Below are positions 7,887 to 12,765 of a stretch of DNA of 12,765 nucleotides, piece by piece. A program made the translations under genes and the position numbers. Positions within the stretch are counted from its first letter, which is position 1; each line of letters opens with the position of its first letter. A model generated the notes under the pieces. That model worked only from the letters and a program-made list of their open reading frames with translations. It made no database searches and had not been told where the DNA came from. The DNA is from Planctomycetota bacterium. GTDB taxonomy: Bacteria > Planctomycetota > UBA1135 > GCA-002686595. Where the stretch lies: contig JAKVCE010000033.1 of the NCBI GenBank assembly GCA_022447405.1, forward strand, positions 1 to 12,765, given 5' to 3'.

Positions 7887-8567
7887 TTACTCCTCCTCCG
7901 CAGGAGCTTCCTCTTCGGGCGTGTCTTCCTCTGCAGGAGCCTCCTCTTCAGCAGGCGCCTCCTCTTCGGCGGGCGCCTCCTCTGCAGGAGCTTCCTCAGC
8001 GGGGGCCTCTTCGGCAGGCGCATCAGCCGGAGCCGCTTCACCTGAGAAGCCGCCTTGGTCGGCGTTCGCTTGTATGACTCGTGCCATCCCACCCGGGACA
8101 CCAGCGAGGATCTGAACCAGACCGCGCGCAGAGCCGCTCAAGGCGCTCAGGAGCATCGCACGCAAGGTGTCCTTGTCGGGGATGTCCGCGAGCGCTGTCG
8201 CCTCGGCATCTCCGAGGAAGCGGCCTTCGAAGACGCCACCCTTGATGGTGACCTTGCCGGCCTTCTTGACCTCTTTCTCGGTGAAGACCTTGGCCGCACC
8301 GATGGTGGCCTCGGCGTCACCCCATGCGATAGCGGTGTTGCCGATGAAAAGCTCGTCTGCGACCTCAAAGCCTTGTTCGGCCATGACTCGCTTGCAGAGC
8401 TTGTTCCGAACCATGCGGAACTCAACGCCCTTCTCGGCGAGGTTGTTGCGGATCTCTGAGTCCTCTTTGACGGTCAAGCCAGCGTAGTTCACCAGCACCG
8501 CGCCCTCAGACTCTTCGAAGTTCTTCTCCAGGTCCTTGACCAGGAGCTCTGTGATGACGTTCGGCAT
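7887..8567 (-). CDS. rplJ: 50S ribosomal protein L10 with a repetitive acidic C-terminal tail
   Basis: L10 anchors the L7/L12 dimers to the stalk base next to L11 on 23S rRNA. Residues 1 to about 173 follow the family: an N-terminal domain with VNYAGLTVKEDSEIRNNL and VEFRMVRNKLCKRV, FIGNTAIAWGD, then the helix region ending MARVIQANADQGG that carries L7/L12 binding sites. The family is usually about 165-180 residues, but this protein has 226. The extra residues, about 176-226, are almost only Ala, Pro and Glu, with seven APAE-type units. The ATG at 8565-8567 starts 2 nt after the rplA stop, with GGAG inside the end of rplA, so it is translationally coupled. There is no separate leader in which the usual L10 autoregulatory site could sit. 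The L10 identity is certain; the role of the tail is unknown. Confidence 0.96.
   Translation of the reverse strand: MPNVITELLVKDLEKNFEESEGAVLVNYAGLTVKEDSEIRNNLAEKGVEFRMVRNKLCKRVMAEQGFEVADELFIGNTAIAWGDAEATIGAAKVFTEKEVKKAGKVTIKGGVFEGRFLGDAEATALADIPDKDTLRAMLLSALSGSARGLVQILAGVPGGMARVIQANADQGGFSGEAAPADAPAEEAPAEEAPAEEAPAEEEAPAEEEAPAEEDTPEEEAPAEEE
7890..8024 (-). repeat. Repeat encoding the APAEE-rich tail of L10
   Basis: Seven tandem units of 15-18 nt encode (D/E)APAE(E). The units use different synonymous codons (Ala as GCC, GCT, GCA or GCG; Glu as GAA or GAG), so the protein repeat is more regular than the DNA repeat. One unit is degenerate (DTPEEE). All changes keep the frame. Confidence 0.85.
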
Positions 8568-8569
8568 GA

Positions 8570-9256
8570 CTACTCTCCGTACGAGACCCGAAGGCCCGGT
8601 CCCATCGTGGTGCTGAGGCTGACCTTCTTGAGGTACGCACCCTTCACAGCGGCGGGGCGCATGCTCGAGACGTGGTCCAGGAAGGTCGTGAGGTTCTCTG
8701 AGAGCGCCTCTGAAGAGAAGGACGCGCGCCCAACAGGGGCGTGGATGTTTCCGCCAGCGTCGGTCCGGAACTCGACCTTGCCGGCCTTGAACTCGTTGAC
8801 CGCTGCCGCGACATCAGGCGTCACGGTGCCCGACTTGGGGCTCGGCATCTTGCCCTGGGGTCCGAGGGCGCGCCCGAGCTTGCCAACGTGCTTCATCATG
8901 TCCGGTGAGGCGATGACTATGTCGAAGTCCATCCAGCCACCGTCGATCTTCGCGGCCAGTTCATCCGAGCCGACCTCATCGGCGCCAGCGGCCTTGGCCG
9001 CTTCCGCCTTGTCGCCTTCTGCGAAGACGACGACCTTGACGTCCTTACCCAAGCCGTTGGGCAGGGAGACCGCGCCACGGATCAACTGATCCGTCTTACG
9101 CGGGTCGATGCCGAGTCGAATGACGACCTCTACGGCCTCATCGAACTTCGCCTTCGGGAGCTCTTTCAACAGGTCGATGGCGTCGCCGACCTCATAGACC
9201 TTCTCTCTGTCTACGAGTCCGACCGCCTCTTGATATCTCTTGCTGCGCTTCACCAT
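8570..9256 (-). CDS. rplA: 50S ribosomal protein L1
   Basis: L1 forms the mobile L1 stalk that helps release deacylated tRNA from the E site; in many bacteria it also represses translation of its own operon by binding the mRNA. The length of 228 residues is normal. Visible: the N-terminal SKRYQEAVGLVDREKVYEV, FDEAVEVVIRLGIDPRKTDQ, RGAVSLPNGLGKDVKVVVFA, and the signature DMMKHVGKLGRALGPQGKMP at about 119-138, followed by SPKSGTVTPDV. The C-terminal MGPGLRVSYGE closes domain 1. The ATG at 9254-9256 is preceded by AAGGA at about 9-10 nt. It lies 17 nt after rplK and 2 nt before rplJ. Identity is certain. Confidence 0.98.
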   Translation of the reverse strand: MVKRSKRYQEAVGLVDREKVYEVGDAIDLLKELPKAKFDEAVEVVIRLGIDPRKTDQLIRGAVSLPNGLGKDVKVVVFAEGDKAEAAKAAGADEVGSDELAAKIDGGWMDFDIVIASPDMMKHVGKLGRALGPQGKMPSPKSGTVTPDVAAAVNEFKAGKVEFRTDAGGNIHAPVGRASFSSEALSENLTTFLDHVSSMRPAAVKGAYLKKVSLSTTMGPGLRVSYGE

Positions 9257-9273
9257 CGTGTTCAGTCCTTCAC

Positions 9274-9705
9274 CTACTCCACGCCCTCGACGACGATACC
9301 CATCGATCGGGCTGTTCCTGCGATGATCCGTACGGCGTGATCCATGTCCCGCGCGTTCAGGTCCGCCTTCTTGAGTTCTACGATCTCCTCGACTTGAGCT
9401 CTCGTCACGTTGCCGACGAACTCCGTCCCGACCTCCCCAGCGCCCTTGTCCACCCCTGCTGCCTTGAGCAGGAGGACCGAGGCCGGCGGCGACTTCATGA
9501 TGAAGTCGAACGAGCGGTCCTTGTAGATCGAGATCTCCACGGGGATGATCATCCCCATCTGGTCTCGCGTGCGGTCGTTGAATTGCTTGACGAACTCCGC
9601 GATGTTCGCGCCGTGCGCACCGAGCGCAGGCCCGATCGGCGGAGCGGGGGTCGCCTGCCCAGCGGGGCAGTGCAACTTCACCAATGCCATGACTTCTTTG
9701 GCCAT
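9274..9705 (-). CDS. rplK: 50S ribosomal protein L11
   Basis: L11 binds the GTPase-associated centre of 23S rRNA (the thiostrepton site) at the stalk base and contacts L10 and the elongation factors. The 143 residues match the family. The N-terminal domain has PAGQATPAPPIGPALGAHG at about 14-32; the C-terminal RNA-binding domain (about 76-143) has VGNVTRAQVEEIVELKKADL and ends in AGTARSMGIVVEG. The ATG at 9703-9705 touches the nusG stop (TAGATG, zero spacing), so translation is probably coupled; GGAG inside the end of nusG lies 9 nt upstream. The family's L1 repressor site normally lies before rplK, but there is no intergenic space for it here. Identity is certain. Confidence 0.98.
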   Translation of the reverse strand: MAKEVMALVKLHCPAGQATPAPPIGPALGAHGANIAEFVKQFNDRTRDQMGMIIPVEISIYKDRSFDFIMKSPPASVLLLKAAGVDKGAGEVGTEFVGNVTRAQVEEIVELKKADLNARDMDHAVRIIAGTARSMGIVVEGVE

Positions 9706-10260
9706 CTAGATCGACTCCACTTCCCAGTATTCGAGTTCGACTGGGGTCGGCCGGCCAAAGATCGTGACGATCACCTTGACCATGCCTTTCTCCGGGTTGA
9801 CATCTTCAACAGAGCCATCGAAACCATCGAAGGCCCCTGACTTAATCTTGACGAGATCGCCCTTGTTCAGGCCTATCGAGACCTTGGGCTGCGCCTCCGT
9901 TTCAGACATCCTCGAGAGGATCCCTGTCACCTCGGCGTCCGTCAGCGGGGTCGGCTCTCCACGACTTCCGAGGAACTCGCGCAGATCCGCTACCTGCCTG
10001 AGGGTGCTGCGGATCTGCTGCACCTTCGGGTCATCCGGGTTGTCGAGGTCCGCTTGGACCATGAGGTAACCCGGATAGAGCTTCTTGTTCTTAGTCACCT
10101 TCTGTCCCTTCTTGTTGAGGTCTGCGACCTTCTCGAAGGGGACGATGACCTGCGGGACCACCTCTTGCAGGCCCGCGATCTTGAGACGGGTGATCGCGTT
10201 GCGCGCGATGCTGTCCTCTCGGCCTGACTGGCAGCGGACGAAATACCACTTGATCGCCAT
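9706..10260 (-). CDS. nusG: Transcription termination/antitermination factor NusG
   Basis: NusG binds RNA polymerase over the cleft, suppresses pausing, and links the polymerase to Rho or to the ribosome through its KOW domain. The 184 residues show the NGN domain (about 1-118) with WYFVRCQSGRE at the start and KKLYPGYLMVQADL at 59-72, then the KOW domain (about 133-184) with KGDLVKIKSGAFDGFDGSVE and a VELEYWEVE end. An SD of GGAGGG lies upstream of the ATG at 10258-10260 and overlaps the secE stop region; the two genes are 15 nt apart. Its neighbours secE and rplK are the usual ones. Identity is certain. Confidence 0.98.
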   Translation of the reverse strand: MAIKWYFVRCQSGREDSIARNAITRLKIAGLQEVVPQVIVPFEKVADLNKKGQKVTKNKKLYPGYLMVQADLDNPDDPKVQQIRSTLRQVADLREFLGSRGEPTPLTDAEVTGILSRMSETEAQPKVSIGLNKGDLVKIKSGAFDGFDGSVEDVNPEKGMVKVIVTIFGRPTPVELEYWEVESI

Positions 10261-10275
10261 CTTCTTATGCCCTCC

Positions 10276-10701
10276 TTAGAACACCCACGCGGTCGTGATG
10301 CGTCCTAGGGCCCAGTCAAAGGCCGCCAGGATGGTCATCAGAATCAGGACGGTCATGATCACCGTGATAGAGCCCGACATCGTCTCCGACAGAGTGGGCC
10401 AGGTGACCTTCTTCATCTCGGACTCCGTGTCGATCAGCGTGTCAGCCTGCTTCGGACGCTCTAACCAGCGGTAGAAGAGGAAGATGCCGAGCGCGAAGAG
10501 CGACGTGACGATCAAGAACGCGGGCGAGAGGTCCATCCCAAGGATCGGCAGCCTGATGCCTCCGATCGGCTGGGCGAGGGAACCACCGAAGCTCGCGGTG
10601 AGCTCACGTTGGAGCGAGACGCACCCATAGAACAGGAAGATGGTGCCCGACCAGAAGGCGGTCATACGCGCCATTCGTCCTTGGTCTTTTCTGTAGGCCA
10701 T
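10276..10701 (-). CDS. secE: Preprotein translocase subunit SecE
   Basis: SecE clamps SecY in the inner-membrane protein-export channel. The 141-residue product has three hydrophobic segments: about 14-30 (FWSGTIFLFYGCVSL), about 60-79 (AFLIVTSLFALGIFLFYRWL) and about 110-130 (GSITVIMTVLILMTILAAF). The conserved amphipathic helix and the start of the essential segment are at about 93-106, with SEMKKVTWPTLSE. Short SecE forms have only the last membrane segment, so this is a long form. The N-terminal YRKDQGRMAR block and the linker PKQADTLIDTESEMKK resemble planctomycete SecE as I recall it, and are the main taxonomic clue in the window. The ATG at 10699-10701 has an AGGA about 11 nt upstream. 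A second in-frame ATG at codon 10 is possible but less likely. Confidence 0.95.
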   Translation of the reverse strand: MAYRKDQGRMARMTAFWSGTIFLFYGCVSLQRELTASFGGSLAQPIGGIRLPILGMDLSPAFLIVTSLFALGIFLFYRWLERPKQADTLIDTESEMKKVTWPTLSETMSGSITVIMTVLILMTILAAFDWALGRITTAWVF

Positions 10702-10749
10702 CGGTCTTGGTTCCTGGTGTGTGGTTAGAGACAGCTCGTGCGCGTTGCG

Positions 10750-10908
10750 CTAGAGCTTCTTTTCCTTGTGGAGGGTGTGCTCACGACAGAACTTGCACCA
10801 CTTCTTCTTCTCGAGCTTGTATGTCGCCTTCAGACGCTTGTGCGTCGTGTAGTTGCGGTTCGAACAAGCCGAGCAGACGAGGAATACGTAGCGTTCCTTG
10901 ATCTTCAC
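10750..10908 (-). CDS. rpmG: 50S ribosomal protein L33, zinc-binding type
   Basis: L33 is a small large-subunit protein near the E site. Translation from GTG gives 52 residues starting MKIKERYVFLVCSACSN and ending LHKEKKL. Two CxxC pairs, C12/C15 and C38/C41, form the zinc ribbon of the cysteine-containing L33 type; zinc-independent paralogues lack these cysteines. The NRNYTTHK and KKKWCKFCREHT segments match the family. The start is GTG at 10906-10908, supported by GGAG 8 nt upstream; a search limited to ATG starts would miss this gene. Its place between tuf and secE is the common one in bacteria. It lies 48 nt before secE, too close for the tRNA-Trp gene found beside secE in some genomes. 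Confidence 0.96.
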   Translation of the reverse strand: MKIKERYVFLVCSACSNRNYTTHKRLKATYKLEKKKWCKFCREHTLHKEKKL

Positions 10909-10916
10909 TTGAGGAG

Positions 10917-10920
10917 CTCC
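10917..10920 (-). promoter_or_regulatory. Ribosome binding site of rpmG
   Basis: On the minus strand GGAG stands 8 nt before the GTG start codon. This spacing supports GTG as the true start of rpmG, since no in-frame ATG is suitable. Confidence 0.7.
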
Positions 10921-10942
10921 GTTTGGGTGGTGGTTGGTCGGA

Positions 10943-10978
10943 CGCGCTCCGGCTCAGGTCTTCCGAGCCGGGAGCGTC
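10943..10978 (-). promoter_or_regulatory. Second hairpin between tuf and rpmG
   Basis: CGCTCC-GGCTC pairs with GAGCC-G-GGAGCG, giving about 11 bp with one bulged G and a 9-nt loop. It follows directly after the stronger GC hairpin at 10978-11003 in transcript order and lies before the rpmG SD. It has no U-tract. It may be part of a bipartite attenuator or an mRNA-stabilising element; function is inferred. Confidence 0.4.
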
Positions 10979-11003
10979 GGGGGGCGCGCTCGCGCGCCCC
11001 CCG
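10978..11003 (-). terminator. Strong GC-only hairpin just after tuf (possible partial terminator)
   Basis: GGGGGGCGCG pairs perfectly with CGCGCCCCCC around a 4-nt loop, with one more C-G pair at the base, for about 11 bp. It begins 16 nt after the tuf stop codon. It lacks the U-run of an intrinsic terminator, so it may only attenuate read-through into rpmG-secE-nusG or protect the 3' end of tuf mRNA. EF-Tu is needed in great excess over its downstream neighbours, which makes a partial stop here plausible. Confidence 0.5.
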
Positions 11004-11019
11004 GGCGTCCCTGAATGCA

Positions 11020-12228
11020 CTACTCGACGATCTTGGTCACGACGCCAGCGCCGACGGTCCGTCCACCCTCGCGGATGGCGAAGCGGAGCTGCTCGTCCAT
11101 GGCCACGGGGGTCCCGAGCTCAACAGACATGGTGACGTTGTCACCAGGCATGCACATCTCTGCGCCACCGGTGAGCGTCGCCGCGCCCGTCACGTCCGTG
11201 GTACGGAAGTAGAACTGGGGGCGATAGCCAGAAACGAACGGGGTGTGGCGTCCGCCCTCGTCTTTCGACAGGACGTAGACCTCAGCCTCGAACTTGGTGT
11301 GGGGGGCGATGCTCTTCGGCTTGGCGAGGACCATGCCGCGGACGAGCTTCTCTTTGTCTACGCCACGCAGAAGCACGCCGACGTTCTCGCCAGCCTGCCC
11401 CTCGTCGAGCTCCTTCTGGAACATCTCAACGCCGGTGCAGGTGGTGGTGTCGATCTCTTCTTGCATGCCGACGATCTCGAGGGGGTCACCCACGTTGACG
11501 ATGCCACGCTCGATCCGGCCAGTACCGACAGTACCGCGGCCTTTGATCGAGAAGACGTCCTCAACGGGCATCAGGAAGGGCTTGTCGACGTCACGCTCGG
11601 GGAGCGGGATGAATGAGTCGATCGCTTCCATGAGCTCGTCGATGCACTTGAACGCGTCATCGTCGGCGGGCTTGCCTTCGCCGAGAGCGTTCTCAGCGCC
11701 GAGGGCAGAGCCGCGGATGATCGGGGTGTCGTCGCCGGGGAAGTCGTACTTGCTGAGGAGCTCACGGATCTCCATCTCGACCAGGTCGAGGAGCTCATCG
11801 TCATCGACTTGGTCGACTTTGTTCATGAACACCACGATGGCGGGGACGTTGACCTGACGGGCGAGCAGGATGTGCTCGCGAGTCTGGGGCATCGGGCCGT
11901 CAGCAGCGGAGACCACGAGGACCGCGCCGTCCATCTGGGCGGCACCGGTGATCATGTTCTTCACGTAGTCGGCGTGTCCCGGGCAGTCGACGTGCGCGTA
12001 GTGGCGGTTTTCAGTCTCGTACTCGACGTGCGCAGTCGAGATCGTGATGCCACGTTCCTTCTCCTCGGGCGCCTTGTCGATCTCATCGAAGGCCATGGCC
12101 TTCGCCAGGCCGCGGTTGGCCTGGTGGCGACAAATCGCTGAAGTGAGGGTGGTCTTCCCGTGGTCGACGTGACCGATGGTTCCGACGTTGGCGTGTGGCT
12201 TGTTCCTTTCGAACTTTTCCTTGGCCAT
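11020..12228 (-). CDS. tuf: Translation elongation factor Tu
   Basis: EF-Tu is the GTPase that carries aminoacyl-tRNA to the ribosomal A site. The 402 residues fit the bacterial length. GTPase motifs: G1 GHVDHGKT at 19-26, switch I RGITI at 59-63, G3 DCPGH at 81-85, G4 NKVD at 136-139 and G5 SAL at 174-176. The catalytic His85 is present. Domain 2 has GRGTVGTGRIERG at 230-242 and TCTGVEMF; domain 3 has HTPFVSGYRPQFYFRTTDVTG and the C-terminal FAIREGGRTVGAGVVTKIVE. Gly235 replaces the usual Val of GRGTVVTGR. The ATG at 12226-12228 has only a weak purine-rich GAGAGA upstream. Two tRNA genes lie upstream, as in the E. coli glyT-thrT-tufB cluster. Whether a second tuf exists elsewhere cannot be told. 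Confidence 0.99.
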   Translation of the reverse strand: MAKEKFERNKPHANVGTIGHVDHGKTTLTSAICRHQANRGLAKAMAFDEIDKAPEEKERGITISTAHVEYETENRHYAHVDCPGHADYVKNMITGAAQMDGAVLVVSAADGPMPQTREHILLARQVNVPAIVVFMNKVDQVDDDELLDLVEMEIRELLSKYDFPGDDTPIIRGSALGAENALGEGKPADDDAFKCIDELMEAIDSFIPLPERDVDKPFLMPVEDVFSIKGRGTVGTGRIERGIVNVGDPLEIVGMQEEIDTTTCTGVEMFQKELDEGQAGENVGVLLRGVDKEKLVRGMVLAKPKSIAPHTKFEAEVYVLSKDEGGRHTPFVSGYRPQFYFRTTDVTGAATLTGGAEMCMPGDNVTMSVELGTPVAMDEQLRFAIREGGRTVGAGVVTKIVE

Positions 12229-12406
12229 TTCTAAGGTCTCTCGCTTGAGTTGGGTTACGACGCGTCCTGGAGAGGACTTGTCGAGGATTGGTGATGAAGT
12301 TGTTAGTTGGACTGGCTGAGGCGCCCGTCAGACGAGCGACCCCTCGATCCCCGACCGCAGGGCGATCGGGGCAGGCTGAGTTGAGAACGCTCGAAAGTTG
12401 AGGCGT
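12229..12406 (-). promoter_or_regulatory. tuf leader between tRNA-Thr and tuf
   Basis: This 178-nt gap has no gene. In transcript sense an 8-bp stem CCCCGATC/GGTCGGGG (one G-U pair) with loop GCCCTGC lies at 12349-12371, about 35 nt after the tRNA-Thr CCA end. It may separate tRNA maturation from tuf mRNA or act as an attenuator. I could not find a convincing promoter of its own. Confidence 0.35.
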
Positions 12407-12576
<170 letters not shown>

Positions 12577-12650
12577 TGGAGCGGGCGATGGGAATCGAAC
12601 CCACGTGTACAGCTTGGAAGGCTGTCGTTCTACCATTGAACTACGCCCGC
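12577..12650 (-). tRNA. glyT: tRNA-Gly(TCC)
   Basis: The cloverleaf is complete: acceptor GCGGGCG/CGCCCGC, D stem GTTC/GAAC with loop AATGGTA, anticodon stem ACAGC/GCTGT with loop CTTCCAA giving anticodon TCC, T stem GTGGG/CCCAT (one G-U pair) with loop TTCGATT, and discriminator T. The body is 71 nt and CCA is encoded (12577-12579). It decodes GGA and GGG. It matches glyT in the E. coli glyT-thrT-tufB order. The tRNA-Tyr that precedes it in E. coli is not seen in the next 115 nt. Confidence 0.98.
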
Positions 12651-12765
12651 TTGGGGTGGGTTCTAGATGGCGGTCGACGCCGCTTAGGCGTCGCATCCAC
12701 GAACTCTTGATCCTCACTCTGGGAGTGACGATCTGACGTCGTCTTGGCGGGACTTGTCCAGCGCC
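12651..12765 (-). other. Region upstream of tRNA-Gly, no gene seen
   Basis: No tRNA or open frame is supportable here. In transcript sense there is a 7-bp stem CGACGCC/GGCGTCG with loop TAAGC close to the tRNA-Gly, and a 5-bp stem CACTC/GAGTG with loop CCA further upstream. The cluster promoter, or the end of another tRNA, may lie here or just outside the window, but I could not identify -35/-10 boxes with confidence. Confidence 0.3.

Noticed and set aside
7756..8115. Plus-strand frame with SSAGAS repeats
   Set aside because: It is the reverse complement of the APAEE repeat of rplJ; the repeat is real but the coding strand is minus.
10702..10749. Possible tRNA-Trp between rpmG and secE, as in some genomes
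   Set aside because: Only 48 nt are available and no cloverleaf can be formed.
12651..12765. Possible tRNA-Tyr or CRISPR-like repeat upstream of tRNA-Gly
   Set aside because: There is no T-loop GGTTCGA-type sequence, no acceptor pairing and no direct repeats; only two short stems are seen.

Overview
The window is one long stretch of minus-strand genes from the translation/transcription core of a GC-rich, Gram-negative-type bacterium. Read in the direction of transcription (high to low coordinates) the order is: tRNA-Gly(TCC), tRNA-Thr(GGT), tuf, rpmG, secE, nusG, rplK, rplA, rplJ, rplL, rpoB, rpoC. rpoC runs off the left edge of the window. I found no gene on the plus strand. The long plus-strand open frames are antisense shadows of rpoB, rpoC and tuf.

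The organism is probably a member of the Planctomycetota. The best clue is SecE. It is about 141 residues with three membrane segments, an N-terminal 'YRKDQGRMAR' block, and a 'PKQADTLIDTESEMKKVTWP' type linker that I recall as characteristic of that phylum. An SI3-like insertion in the beta' trigger loop agrees with a Gram-negative-type lineage. This assignment is from memory of family sequences; a database search would be needed to settle it.

Layout. Positions 12407-12650 hold two tRNA genes, both with encoded CCA ends, followed by a 178-nt leader and tuf (EF-Tu). After tuf there are two GC-rich hairpins in tandem, then rpmG (52 aa, GTG start), secE and nusG. rplK, rplA and rplJ follow with almost no spacing (0, 17 and 2 nt between nusG/rplK/rplA/rplJ). 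A 115-nt spacer precedes rplL, and a 386-nt hairpin-rich spacer separates rplL from rpoB. rpoB and rpoC are 15 nt apart.

The genes supply the GTPase that delivers aminoacyl-tRNA, the L7/L12 stalk base and stalk (L11, L10, L7/L12), L1 and L33, the SecE translocon subunit, the elongation factor NusG, and the two large RNA polymerase subunits. This is the classical tuf-secE-nusG-rplKAJL-rpoBC cluster. I see no undescribed system here. The points worth a second look are modest: a repetitive acidic tail on L10, RNA structures in the three longest intergenic gaps, the lack of room for the usual L1 and L10 leader sites, a divergent rifampicin pocket in RpoB, and small start-site corrections.
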